A stretch of DNA of 64,000 nucleotides from Pseudomonadota bacterium (GCA_021849615.1 JAJZSQ010000001.1:1-64000); one strand, 5' to 3'. Shown: positions 17,115-26,083, numbered from the stretch's first letter. Program-made: numbers and translations. The notes: generated by a model from the sequence alone, not told the origin.

Positions 17115-17977
17115 GTTCATTCGAACTGGTCTATCCGGCGAATTGCCGGCTCGGGGAATCTCCGGTCTGGTGTGCACTTAGCGCCGAACTGCTGTTCGTC
17201 GACATCACAGGACAATCGCTGCATCGCTTCTCGCCTGCTTCCGGTACGCTCGCAACGCTCCGCGTCGAGGAAGATATCGGCTTCGTTGCGCCCACCCGTT
17301 CGGGCGGCTTCGTTGCCGGACTGCGTTCAGGCGTCTGGCTGCTGGACGAGCATGCACGGAAAGTGAGACTTCTGGCGACCAATCCTGGTGATGAGCGCAC
17401 GCTTCGATTCAATGACGGCGCAATTGATCCGTGCGGACGCTTGATCATCGGCACGATTGACCAGACGCGCCGCGCCGGCCGCGCCGGCCTGTATCGGCTC
17501 GGCGCCGACGGGTTAAGCGAAATCGCCTCGGGCCTTCTCACGTCCAACGGAGCGGCATTCGCGCCTGATGGGCGAACCCTGTACCATTCCGACACACCGC
17601 GTTTTGTCATCTATCGGCGTGATTATTCGGCACAGACAGGCAGTGCGGGACCCGCAGCCGTGTTTGCCCGTCTCGATCCGGATGCCCCAGATCGAGCGCG
17701 TCCCGATGGAGGCGCGGTCGACAGCGCCGGTAACTACTGGTCTGCCCTTTACGAGGGATCGCGTGTCCACTGCTACGATGCGCAGGGACGACTGCTCGCG
17801 GCCTATCCTGTTCCGGCGCGTATCCCGACCATGCCGGCGTTCGGCGGCAGCGATTTGAAAACGATATATCTCACGACTGCCATGGACGCCGACGACGGTG
17901 GCGGCCTTTATGCGATGCGTGTCGAGACGGCCGGAGTCCGGCCGAACTCATTCGATGAGGAGCCTTTCTTGCCATGA
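17111..17977 (+). CDS. SMP-30/gluconolactonase family; likely 6-deoxy-6-sulfogluconolactonase
   Basis: This six-bladed propeller lactonase has 288 residues. The divalent-metal and catalytic residues appear in order: Glu16 in RLGESPVW, Asn in RFNDGAIDP, Asn in TSNGAAFAPDGRTLYHSD, and Asp in DGGAVDSAGNYW. It would hydrolyse the sulfogluconolactone formed by SQ dehydrogenase. The ATG at 17111 overlaps the mutarotase stop, and the TGA overlaps the start of the dehydrogenase (ATGA). This tight coupling supports a shared pathway. The frame stays open upstream to 16760, but that part overlaps the mutarotase gene and is not coding. Confidence 0.85.
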   Translation: MSSFELVYPANCRLGESPVWCALSAELLFVDITGQSLHRFSPASGTLATLRVEEDIGFVAPTRSGGFVAGLRSGVWLLDEHARKVRLLATNPGDERTLRFNDGAIDPCGRLIIGTIDQTRRAGRAGLYRLGADGLSEIASGLLTSNGAAFAPDGRTLYHSDTPRFVIYRRDYSAQTGSAGPAAVFARLDPDAPDRARPDGGAVDSAGNYWSALYEGSRVHCYDAQGRLLAAYPVPARIPTMPAFGGSDLKTIYLTTAMDADDGGGLYAMRVETAGVRPNSFDEEPFLP

Positions 17978-18741
17978 TCCAGAGTGAATATTCTGGCGCG
18001 ACCTACCACTGCCTGCGCGACCGTTCGATTCTGATCACTGGCGGTGCCTCCGGCATTGGAGCGGAGCTGGTGCGCGCCTTCGCCGCGCAGCAGGCAAAGG
18101 TCACGTTTCTGGACATCGATGAAGAACGCGGCGAGTCGTTGGCACGGGATACCGGCAGCCGCTTTCTGTGCTGCGATCTGCTCGATCTCGATGCGCTGCG
18201 TGCTGCCGTCGTCAAGGTCGAGGAGCAATGCGGTGGAGTCGACGTTCTGGTCAACAACGCCGGTAGGGACGATCGACAGGCGTTTCTCGACATCCAGCCG
18301 CCACAGTGGCATCGGATGCTGGCGCTGAATCTGGATCATCAGTTCTTCGCTTCCCAGGCGGTCGCGTCGGGGATGGCCCGCCGCGGAGGTGGTTCGATCA
18401 TTATGCTCGGGTCGATATCCTGGATGCGAGGCCGACCCGGCATGGCCGGGTATACGACCGCAAAGGCCGCCATCAATGGTCTGACGCGAACCCTGGCGCG
18501 AGAACTCGGACCGTCTGGAATCCGCGTCAATTGCATCGTCCCCGGCGCCATACTGACGGAGCGACAGAAAGCGCTCTGGTTGACGCCGGAGCTCGATGCG
18601 GAGTTCCTCCGGTTGCAGGCCTTGAAATTCCGCCTGACGCCAGAGCATGTCGCGAAGTTGGCTCTATATCTCGGTTCGGACGAGAGCAACGGTTGCACCG
18701 GCGCGAATTTCGTCGTCGATGCCGGTTTGACGCAGAACTGA
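17974..18741 (+). CDS. Short-chain dehydrogenase; likely sulfoquinovose 1-dehydrogenase
   Basis: This classical SDR enzyme has 255 residues: cofactor loop TGGASGIG (22-29), NNAG (94-97), Asn119, active-site Ser (LGSIS, 147 or 149), Tyr160 and Lys164. SQ dehydrogenase of P. putida SQ1 belongs to this family and oxidises SQ to the lactone with NAD. The four-base overlap with the lactonase gene fits the next step in the pathway. It is the last gene of the rightward operon and faces gntR tail to tail with five bases between them. The sugar specificity is inferred. Confidence 0.85.
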   Translation: MIQSEYSGATYHCLRDRSILITGGASGIGAELVRAFAAQQAKVTFLDIDEERGESLARDTGSRFLCCDLLDLDALRAAVVKVEEQCGGVDVLVNNAGRDDRQAFLDIQPPQWHRMLALNLDHQFFASQAVASGMARRGGGSIIMLGSISWMRGRPGMAGYTTAKAAINGLTRTLARELGPSGIRVNCIVPGAILTERQKALWLTPELDAEFLRLQALKFRLTPEHVAKLALYLGSDESNGCTGANFVVDAGLTQN

Positions 18742-18746
18742 TCTGC

Positions 18747-19466
18747 TCAGGTGAGCGTGACGGCGTACACGAGATTCTCGGAGCTGACCCGGCTCAAGCG
18801 CCACTCGACTTTGCGGTCCGTGAGGCCTACGGCAATACGATCGATGACCAGGATGGGTGCGCCCGTGGAAATTCCGAGTTCCTCATGATCCTCGTCGGTG
18901 GCCAGCTGCGCACTGAGTTCCTCGTGTGTCGCAACGATGGTCACGCCGAAGCCCGATTGGTAGAGCGTGTACAGGCTGTTCGGCAGCGGCATCTGCTTTT
19001 CGATGCCGGGAAAAATGGCTGCCGGCAGGATGATCAATTCGCGGATCGCCGGCACACCCTCGATAAGCCGAACTCTGGAGAGTTCGACGACACGGGCGTC
19101 GCGGTCAAGCTCGAGCCGGGTGCGCTCGCTTGCTCGCGCCGCCCGAACGCGGGCACTTTCGGTGCCCAGCGAGGGGGTCAGGCGCTTGCCACCAGGGCGA
19201 GCGAGGCGGAAGAACCTGAACTGGGTCCGCTCCTGGGTGCTCTCGGCAATGAAAGTGCCCTTGCCCTGGCGGCGCTCGAGTACTTTCTCTGCGGTGAGCG
19301 CATCGAGTACCTTGCGCATCGTGCCCTGGCTGACTCCCAGTTCGCGCGCCAGATTCTGCTCGCTGGGCAGGGCTTCTCCGGGTCGCCATGCACCCTCCGC
19401 CACGCGGCGGATCACGATGTCATACACCTGACGGTATAAGGGCCGGTATCCGGGGGTCTCGCTCAC
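18747..19466 (-). CDS. GntR/HutC family regulator of the sulfosugar cluster
   Basis: The protein has about 239 residues. An N-terminal winged helix (PLYRQVYDIVIRRVAEGAWRPG, then LPSEQNLARELGVSQGTMRK) is followed by a UTRA effector domain of the HutC subgroup. I chose GTG 19464-19466 because AGGA precedes it and it gives the usual HutC N-terminus. The frame is open to an ATG at 19577, which would add 37 basic residues. The gene is divergent from the GH31 gene, and the shared gap contains the 17-base palindrome repeated at the suyA/dehydratase promoter. UTRA domains bind small metabolites such as sugars, so an SQ-derived inducer is likely but not shown. Confidence 0.85.
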   Translation of the reverse strand: MSETPGYRPLYRQVYDIVIRRVAEGAWRPGEALPSEQNLARELGVSQGTMRKVLDALTAEKVLERRQGKGTFIAESTQERTQFRFFRLARPGGKRLTPSLGTESARVRAARASERTRLELDRDARVVELSRVRLIEGVPAIRELIILPAAIFPGIEKQMPLPNSLYTLYQSGFGVTIVATHEELSAQLATDEDHEELGISTGAPILVIDRIAVGLTDRKVEWRLSRVSSENLVYAVTLT

Positions 19467-19584
19467 TGCTGTCCTGTCTTTTTGAGTGTGCGCGGATCGT
19501 CCGCGCGCCGTTACTTTACCTGTCTGACCGTACCGCCGGGGCCGCGCCCGTATCCGTGCGGCACTATTGCGTCTCACGGCTAGT

Positions 19585-19601
19585 CTTATATAAGATATAA
19601 G
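19585..19601. promoter_or_regulatory. Palindromic operator between gntR and the GH31 gene
   Basis: CTTATATAAGATATAAG is an exact copy of the site at 13608-13624. It lies 17 bases before the GH31 ATG and upstream of gntR, so it could serve both autoregulation and control of the sulfoquinovosidase operon. Confidence 0.7.
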
Positions 19602-19618
19602 TCTACTCTGCGCCCATT

Positions 19619-21637
19619 ATGAATATTATAGAGCTTGCTGACGGTTTCGAGTTGCTGCTGGGGGGGCGGGTGCTGTTGCGACACCGCACCAGTGATCCGT
19701 GCCTGTTCGTCGGCGCGGGCACGGGGCGTTACCACATGCGCCAGGGGCACTTTCAGGTCGAGGACGAAGTCTCGGCCCGGCTGCCCCTGGCACATGCGGT
19801 CGTAACGAGAGACGACACGGGATTCCGGGTGCAGCTGGCGCAGAGCCGCGACACCCCGGTGCTCCTCGAGCTACGCTGCAGCGGCAGCGACGAACATGCC
19901 ACGGTGCATCTTCAGTCGCGTGAGCCAGAGTTCGATCGGCTGTGGCTGCGGATTCTCGCCGAGGAAAGCGAACACGTCTGGGGCGGCGGTGAGCAGATGT
20001 CGTACTTCGACCTGCGCGGGCGCCGCTTCCCGTTATGGACGTCCGAACCGGGCGTCGGACGTGACAAGAGCACGGAGATTACCTTCCAGGCCGACCGGGC
20101 CTCCGGCGCCGGCGGGGACTATTACACGACCAATTATCCCCAGCCGACCTACCTATCGTCGCGCCGCTACGCGCTACACGTGCACAGCACCGCGTACAGC
20201 GCATTCGATTTCCGTCATGCGACGTTTCATGAGATCGAGGTGTGGGCCATCCCCGAGCGCATCGAGCTGTGGGGGCGTGCACATTATACCGCTCTGGTCT
20301 CGGCGCTGTCAGAGCACTTCGGTCGCCAGCCCGTGCTGCCGGAGTGGATCCGCCAAGGAGCGATTATCGGCCTGAAGGACGGCGCTCGCAGCTTTGAGCG
20401 TCTGGAGAAGATCGAAGCAGCCGGTGCGGCGGTCTCAGGGCTATGGTGCGAGGATTGGGTGGGGGTCCGTCAGACCAGCTTCGGCACCCGTCTGTTCTGG
20501 GACTGGAAGTGGAATGGCGATCGCTATCCGGCACTTGCTGAGCGCATCACGTCTCTGCGTGCGCGTGGCATCCGCTTTCTCGGATACGTCAACCCATATT
20601 TGTGTACCGACGGCACACTGTACCCGCAGGCTGCGAGCGCCGGATATCTGGTCCGGCAACTCGAGTGCGACGAACCTTATCTCGTCGATTTTGGCGAATT
20701 CGTCTGCGGCATGGTCGACTTCACCCAGCCGCAGGCCTGTGAATGGTTCGAAGATCAGGTCATCGGTCGAAATCTCATCGACTTCGGACTGTCTGGCTGG
20801 ATGGCCGACTTCGGTGAGTACCTGCCCGTGGACGTACGGCTGTCCTCCGGCGAAAGTGGCGAGCTTGCACACAATGCATGGCCGGTCCATTGGGCCCGGG
20901 TCAACGCGCAGGCCGTCGCACGCCGCGGCAAAATGGCCGAGGCGGTTTTCTTCATGCGCGCCGGCTTCTCGGGTGTCCAGCGTTACTGCCCATTGCTGTG
21001 GGCCGGCGATCAGTCGGTCGACTTCACCCGTCACGATGGTCTGCAGACCGTCATCTGCGCAGCGCTCTCATCAGGGCTTCTCGGCAACGCATATCACCAC
21101 AGCGATATTGGCGGCTATACCAGTCTGTTTGGCAATGTACGCACCGCTGAACTGCTGCAGCGCTGGGCGGAAATGGCAGTGTTTACGGCCGTGATGCGAA
21201 CCCACGAGGGAAACCGGCCACGCGAGAATCTCCAAATCGACGAGGATCCGCAGGTCCTCGAACACTTCGCGCGCATGACGCGAATGCACCGGCACCTGGC
21301 GCCGTATCTGCGCGCTCTGAGCGAAGAGGCGGCCGCAACCGGACTGCCCCTTCAGCGGCCCCTGTTTCTGCATTTCGAGGGCGATCTGCGGTGCTATGAA
21401 ACGCAGACCACGTATCTTCTGGGAAGCGATCTGCTCGTTTCACCCGTGATCACGGCCGGCAAAAATCTCTGGCGCACGTATCTGCCGGCGGGTGCCCGCT
21501 GGCGGCACGTGTGGAGCGGATCGGAATTCGACGGCGGGCTTGAAGTGCAGGTCGATGCCCCGATAGGGCAGCCTCCGGTCTTCTACCGAACGGACAGTAG
21601 GTACACGGACCTGTTTGCCGGGCTGGCGGGCTGCTGA
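19619..21637 (+). CDS. yihQ: GH31 sulfoquinovosidase (YihQ type, KERWY subgroup)
   Basis: This glycoside hydrolase family 31 protein has 672 residues. It carries the nucleophile Asp397 in GWMADFGEYLP and acid/base Asp464 in WAGDQSVDF, at places equivalent to D405 and D472 of E. coli YihQ. The sulfonate-recognition set reads Lys253 (GLKDG), Glu278 (WCEDW), Arg291 and Trp294 (TRLFWDW) and Tyr500 (SDIGGYTSLF). This is the KERWY variant described for the Agrobacterium sulfoquinovosidase, against QQRWY in YihQ. Ordinary GH31 alpha-glucosidases lack the Arg/Trp pair. It releases SQ from sulfoquinovosyl glycerol. There is no signal peptide, so it acts in the cytoplasm. It is followed by an MFS carrier and glpD. 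Confidence 0.9.
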   Translation: MNIIELADGFELLLGGRVLLRHRTSDPCLFVGAGTGRYHMRQGHFQVEDEVSARLPLAHAVVTRDDTGFRVQLAQSRDTPVLLELRCSGSDEHATVHLQSREPEFDRLWLRILAEESEHVWGGGEQMSYFDLRGRRFPLWTSEPGVGRDKSTEITFQADRASGAGGDYYTTNYPQPTYLSSRRYALHVHSTAYSAFDFRHATFHEIEVWAIPERIELWGRAHYTALVSALSEHFGRQPVLPEWIRQGAIIGLKDGARSFERLEKIEAAGAAVSGLWCEDWVGVRQTSFGTRLFWDWKWNGDRYPALAERITSLRARGIRFLGYVNPYLCTDGTLYPQAASAGYLVRQLECDEPYLVDFGEFVCGMVDFTQPQACEWFEDQVIGRNLIDFGLSGWMADFGEYLPVDVRLSSGESGELAHNAWPVHWARVNAQAVARRGKMAEAVFFMRAGFSGVQRYCPLLWAGDQSVDFTRHDGLQTVICAALSSGLLGNAYHHSDIGGYTSLFGNVRTAELLQRWAEMAVFTAVMRTHEGNRPRENLQIDEDPQVLEHFARMTRMHRHLAPYLRALSEEAAATGLPLQRPLFLHFEGDLRCYETQTTYLLGSDLLVSPVITAGKNLWRTYLPAGARWRHVWSGSEFDGGLEVQVDAPIGQPPVFYRTDSRYTDLFAGLAGC

Positions 21638-21644
21638 GCGGCTC

Positions 21645-22883
21645 ATGACCGAGTCACGCCGACGCTGGCTGCTGTTCCTGCTCATCGTCTCCGGCGTGCT
21701 GAATTACGCCGATCGCCAGATCATTGCGGTTCTCAAGCCCATGCTGCAGCGGGACCTGCACTGGACCGACGTCGACTACGGCAACATCACCTCGCTATTT
21801 CAGCTGGCTACAGCGTGCGCCTATCTCGGCGCAGGACGCCTGGTCGATCGTCTGGGCTGGAGGCGGGCCAACAGTTGGGGCGTCGGCGCCTGGAGTCTGG
21901 CTGCAATGAGCCATGCGTTCGCACGCACCGTGGGACAATTCTCTGCAGCGCGCGTCGCCTTGGGGGTCACCGAGTCGCTGGGAACGCCGGCCGCAGTCAA
22001 GACAGTCGCTGTCCTGTTCGCCGCACGCACCCGCTCCGTCGCGCTGGGTGCGATGAATGCGGCCAGCAATCTCGGCGCGATCCTCACGGCACTTGCGGTG
22101 CCGCCACTGGCGCTTGCGGCCGGCTGGCAGCCGGCGTTCCTCGTCATCGGCGGGCTGGGACTGCTTTGGGTCTTCGGGTGGGAATGGGTCACCCGCAAGC
22201 ATGACTTGATCGACACGCCGGCCACTAAGATTGCGGCGTCGCCGGCGCGACGCAACGAGTGGAGCGCCTGGCGGGATTTGCTGCACGACCGCAGAACCTG
22301 GGCGGTCATTGGCGCAAAGATGCTTTCCGATCAGGTGTGGTGGTTCCTGCTGTTCTGGATTCCGGACTTTTTTCATACCGTCTTCCATCTCGACATGGTG
22401 CAGTTCGCCGCACCTGTTGCCGTCATTTACGCAGCAGCGGCCGCGGGATCCGTGATTGGTGGATATGCGTCTGGTCGACTCATCGGCCGCGGCCGCGATC
22501 CCGTCGCGGCCCGCAAGCTCACCATGCTCGTGTGCGCACTCGTCGTCACACCGCTGCCGCTCGCCCTGGCAACCCATTCGCCGTGGCTGGCTGTCGCATT
22601 GCTCAGCACAACGCTCGCGGCACACCAGGGTTACGCAGTGAGCCTGTTTGCATTGGCCACGGATGTCACGCCCAGTGCGCGTATCGGAACGCTGATCAGC
22701 ATCGCAGCGTTGTGCGGAAATATCGCCGGTATCGCAATCTTGCAGGCGGCGGGGTGGCTGATTGGCGGCGGCCACGGGTACCTGCCGCTTTTCCTGGTCG
22801 CGGCATGCTCGTATCTGCTCGGACTTCTGTGGCTGCAGCTATTGCTGCCGCGCACTGACCAGGCCCGCACGGAGGGAGTATGA
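21645..22883 (+). CDS. MFS transporter, ACS/ExuT-like; likely sulfosugar uptake
   Basis: The protein has about 412 residues and twelve membrane segments. The anion:cation symporter group is suggested by LNYADRQIIAVLKPMLQ in helix 1 and by VTESLGTPAAVKTV in the first half. Members of this group carry hexuronates, sugar acids and other anionic sugars, which suits SQ or its glycerol glycoside. I chose ATG 21645, eight bases after the GH31 stop. The in-frame ATG at 21615 would overlap the GH31 gene. The stop overlaps the glpD start. It is clearly a paralogue of the carrier at 26084-27334. Confidence 0.8.
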   Translation: MTESRRRWLLFLLIVSGVLNYADRQIIAVLKPMLQRDLHWTDVDYGNITSLFQLATACAYLGAGRLVDRLGWRRANSWGVGAWSLAAMSHAFARTVGQFSAARVALGVTESLGTPAAVKTVAVLFAARTRSVALGAMNAASNLGAILTALAVPPLALAAGWQPAFLVIGGLGLLWVFGWEWVTRKHDLIDTPATKIAASPARRNEWSAWRDLLHDRRTWAVIGAKMLSDQVWWFLLFWIPDFFHTVFHLDMVQFAAPVAVIYAAAAAGSVIGGYASGRLIGRGRDPVAARKLTMLVCALVVTPLPLALATHSPWLAVALLSTTLAAHQGYAVSLFALATDVTPSARIGTLISIAALCGNIAGIAILQAAGWLIGGGHGYLPLFLVAACSYLLGLLWLQLLLPRTDQARTEGV

Positions 22884-24475
22884 CGATCGCCCAAGCGCCG
22901 GCACCTGGCACATCTGGCAACAGCTCACCGATCGACAACGAGCTCTACGACGTCGTCGTGGTCGGCGGTGGGGTCAATGGTGTGGGGATCGCGCGTGATG
23001 CCGCCGGAAGGGGCGTTAAAACTCTACTGCTTGAACGCACCGACCTTGCGGGTGCTACGTCGTCAGCCTCATCGAAGCTCATTCACGGCGGACTTCGCTA
23101 CCTTGAGCAAAGCGAATTCCGTCTCGTCCGCGAGAGTCTCAAGGAACGAGAGGTTCTCTGGGCAGCCGCGCCACACATTGTGCACCCGTTGCGCTTCGTT
23201 CTTCCCGTACGTCACGGTATGCGACCTGCCTGGATGCTCCGTACCGGGCTGTTTCTCTACGACCACATCGGGGAGCGCAAGCGCCTTGCCGCGACGCGCA
23301 CGCTCAAGCGAGGCCGCGATGCAGCTCTCGAGCCACTGCGCGAACCGATCCGCCTCGCATTCGAATACTCCGATTGTTGGGTCGACGATTCGCGGATGGT
23401 TGTCCTCAATGCGATTGATGCGCACGAGCGCGGCGCTGCCATCGCGGTAGGTTGGACACTGGTCCAGGCATCGCGGGAGGGGGCAACCTGGCGCGTTCGG
23501 GCCGAAGGGCCTGGCGGCACGTCCATCACGGTACGCGCGCGAGCGCTGGTGAATGCCGCCGGTCCATGGGTGGAGCAGGTTCTGGAGCGAACCAATGCAC
23601 CACGTCGCAGCGCTCTGCGCCTTGTCAAGGGTAGTCACATCGTCGTCCCGCAGCTGTATCCGGGTCCACACGCGTACACATTCCAGGGCGACGACGGGCG
23701 CGTGGTCTTCGCGATTCCGTATGAGCGCAATTTCACGCTGATCGGAACGACGGACGTTCCGTACGACGATGATCCGGCGCAGGTGCAAACCAGTGCCGAC
23801 GAGGTCCGCTATCTGTGTAGTGTGCTCAGCGAGTACGTGCGCATGACGGTCACGCCTGAACAGGTGGTCTGGCAATACTCCGGAGTGCGGCCGCTCTACG
23901 ACGACGGCGGCGTCAGTGCATCAACGGTGACGCGTGACTACGTATTCGATCTCGATGCTCCACAGGACGCCGCACCGGTGTTGTCGGTCTTTGGTGGCAA
24001 ACTCACGACGTACCGGAAGCTCGCCGAACATGCGCTGGCAGAACTGCTGCCAAAGTTGCAGATCGCCACAGCTGCCTGGACCCGAGGAGCCGTTCTTCCG
24101 GGCGGCGATATCCCCGACTTGGACATCGAGCGGTTCTGCGCTGAGCAGGTCGCTCGGTACCCGTTCGTCGAGCCGACCATGATTCGCCGCATGTGTCGCG
24201 CCTACGGCACCAGGATCGAGCGGATCCTCGGTGATGTACACAGCGCGGTGGGCCTCGGCGAGATGATTGCCCCGCAGCTTTACGAAGCCGAACTCGACTA
24301 CCTTCGGACGAGCGAATGGGCCCGCCGCGCCGACGACGTCTTGTGGCGCCGCTCCAAGCTCGGGCTCACCACGGTCCTGTCAGACGTGCAGCGCATCAAC
24401 CGGTGGTTTGCAGAACCTTCTGATCCGCTGCGCCAATCGGCCCCACCCTCTGCACCGCACGATGCCAGCCCTTGA
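22880..24475 (+). CDS. glpD: Aerobic glycerol-3-phosphate dehydrogenase
   Basis: This FAD enzyme has 531 residues and oxidises glycerol-3-phosphate to dihydroxyacetone phosphate with electrons to quinone. FAD-binding VVVVGGGVNGVGIARDAAGR is near residue 25, followed by SSASSKLIHGGLRYLE and later LIGTTDVPYDDDP and VFGGKLTTYRKLAEHAL, all typical of GlpD. The start overlaps the MFS stop by four bases, so it shares the GH31 transcription unit. Its last 80 bases overlap the end of glpK on the other strand. Placed here it would process glycerol freed from sulfoquinovosyl glycerol. No glpF or glpR is visible. Confidence 0.92.
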   Translation: MTIAQAPAPGTSGNSSPIDNELYDVVVVGGGVNGVGIARDAAGRGVKTLLLERTDLAGATSSASSKLIHGGLRYLEQSEFRLVRESLKEREVLWAAAPHIVHPLRFVLPVRHGMRPAWMLRTGLFLYDHIGERKRLAATRTLKRGRDAALEPLREPIRLAFEYSDCWVDDSRMVVLNAIDAHERGAAIAVGWTLVQASREGATWRVRAEGPGGTSITVRARALVNAAGPWVEQVLERTNAPRRSALRLVKGSHIVVPQLYPGPHAYTFQGDDGRVVFAIPYERNFTLIGTTDVPYDDDPAQVQTSADEVRYLCSVLSEYVRMTVTPEQVVWQYSGVRPLYDDGGVSASTVTRDYVFDLDAPQDAAPVLSVFGGKLTTYRKLAEHALAELLPKLQIATAAWTRGAVLPGGDIPDLDIERFCAEQVARYPFVEPTMIRRMCRAYGTRIERILGDVHSAVGLGEMIAPQLYEAELDYLRTSEWARRADDVLWRRSKLGLTTVLSDVQRINRWFAEPSDPLRQSAPPSAPHDASP

Positions 24476-25916
24476 TCTGCCCCTCGCGCGCACGGGCATC
24501 CAGACGCGGTCGAAAATCCGCCTCAGCGGACCACAGCCGCGCGATATCCTCAATGGAGCTGAACACGCCGCAACCCAGTCCCGCGAGGCACGCGGCGCCC
24601 CATGCGGTCGCTTCGGCAAGCTTGGGTCGTCGGATGGGTATGGCCAGTACATCGGCCAGCCGTTGCAGAAACAGGGCGTTGCGCGCCATGCCGCCATCCA
24701 CCTTCAGAAGCCCGGGCGCGACACCGTCGGCCGCCATCGCGTCGAGAAGATCTCGCGTCTGGTACACGACACTATCGAGGCCCGCTCGAACGATTTGGGC
24801 CCGCTCGCTCGCCCTGGTCAGTCCGACAATCGCTCCGCGAGCGTCCGGATCCCAGTAGGGCGCACCAAGGCCGGTGAATGCAGGGACCAGGTAAACGCCC
24901 CCGGTATCACTAACCGAACCGGCCAGCGCTTCGACTTCTCCCGCTGCGGTGAACAAACCAAGACCATCGCGCAGCCACTGAATCGTTGCGCCAGCCGACA
25001 GTATCGAGCCTTCAAGCGCATAGGTCGTCCTGCCGTTCATTCGATATGCAATGGTGCCGAGCAATCGGGAGCGGGACTCGACCAGCTTCTCTCCGGTATT
25101 CAGCATCAAGAAAGCACCCGTGCCATACGTGCTCTTGACGTCTCCTTGCGAGAAACCCGCTTGTCCGACCAAAGCGGACTGTTGATCGCCCGCCACCCCA
25201 CAAATCGGAAACGAAGCACCGAGTATGCCCGGATCCGTCTCGCCGAAATTGTCCGTGCAGTCCAGCACGAGCGGCAATCCATTCTCAGGAATACCGAACG
25301 TCGAGCAGAGTTCCGGATCCCAGCGATTCCGAACGACATCGAACAGCGCGGTGCGACTGGCGTTGGTCGCGTCGGTGACATGATGGCGACCAGCGGTCAG
25401 GCGCCAAATGAGGAAAGAATCGACTGTGCCAAAGGCCAGTTCACCTCGTGCGGAGGCCGCACGCGCATCGGGCACATTCCGGAGAATCCAGGCCATCTTT
25501 GTCGCCGAAAAATACGGATCAAGCCGAAGGCCCGTCTTCGCCGTGAGTCCGGGCTCGTGGCCGGCGCGTTCGAGCTCGCGGCAAAATTCCGCTGTTCGTC
25601 GGTCTTGCCATACGATCGCGTTATAAAGCGGCACGCCAGTTCGCCGGTTCCACGCAATCGTGGTTTCACGCTGGTTTGTCACGCCGATCGCAGCGACGGG
25701 AACTTCTCTGGCTCGAAGCTTCTCCAGAATCCATCGCGTCGCCGACAGCACGGTCGCCCAGAGTACTTCGGGGTCATGTTCGACCCAGCCGGAGTTCGGG
25801 TAGATCTGCTCGAATGGTATTTGCACAGATTCCAGGATCTCTCCCTGGGGCGAAAACGCTATCGCTCGGCTCGAGCTCGTCCCCTGGTCAATCGCCAGCA
25901 GCGCCACTGTCTTCAT
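24396..25916 (-). CDS. glpK: Glycerol kinase
   Basis: This FGGY-family kinase has 506 residues and converts glycerol to glycerol-3-phosphate. It shows LAIDQGTSSSRAIAF at the N-terminus, NAIVWQDRRT (the substrate region), STYGTGAFLMLNTG, and VDGGMARNALFLQRLADVL in the ATP domain. It is convergent with glpD, sharing 80 bp of coding sequence at their 3' ends, and divergent from the MFS gene at 26084. Together with glpD it completes glycerol use inside the sulfosugar island. Confidence 0.92.
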   Translation of the reverse strand: MKTVALLAIDQGTSSSRAIAFSPQGEILESVQIPFEQIYPNSGWVEHDPEVLWATVLSATRWILEKLRAREVPVAAIGVTNQRETTIAWNRRTGVPLYNAIVWQDRRTAEFCRELERAGHEPGLTAKTGLRLDPYFSATKMAWILRNVPDARAASARGELAFGTVDSFLIWRLTAGRHHVTDATNASRTALFDVVRNRWDPELCSTFGIPENGLPLVLDCTDNFGETDPGILGASFPICGVAGDQQSALVGQAGFSQGDVKSTYGTGAFLMLNTGEKLVESRSRLLGTIAYRMNGRTTYALEGSILSAGATIQWLRDGLGLFTAAGEVEALAGSVSDTGGVYLVPAFTGLGAPYWDPDARGAIVGLTRASERAQIVRAGLDSVVYQTRDLLDAMAADGVAPGLLKVDGGMARNALFLQRLADVLAIPIRRPKLAEATAWGAACLAGLGCGVFSSIEDIARLWSAEADFRPRLDARAREGQIKGWHRAVQRVGPIGAADQKVLQTTG

Positions 25917-26083
25917 CGCCCATACCCCCCGGGGAGTTGATCTGCCTGTGGGTCAAGTTATGTCAGTGCGGCGGGCGGGTCAACCGGCTTCGGCGCATTT
26001 GTTCAGAGATTTTATGCGCAAGGGGTTGTTCGGGTGACAAGGGGCGAAATGAATCGCGCTAATCATGAGTGGGTGTTCGTCTC

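Noticed and set aside
13635..18741. Non-phosphorylated arabinose/fucose/rhamnose-type pathway
   Set aside because: Dehydratase, aldolase, lactonase and SDR also occur there. The GH31 sulfonate residues and the sulfolactate genes on the same operator argue for SQ.
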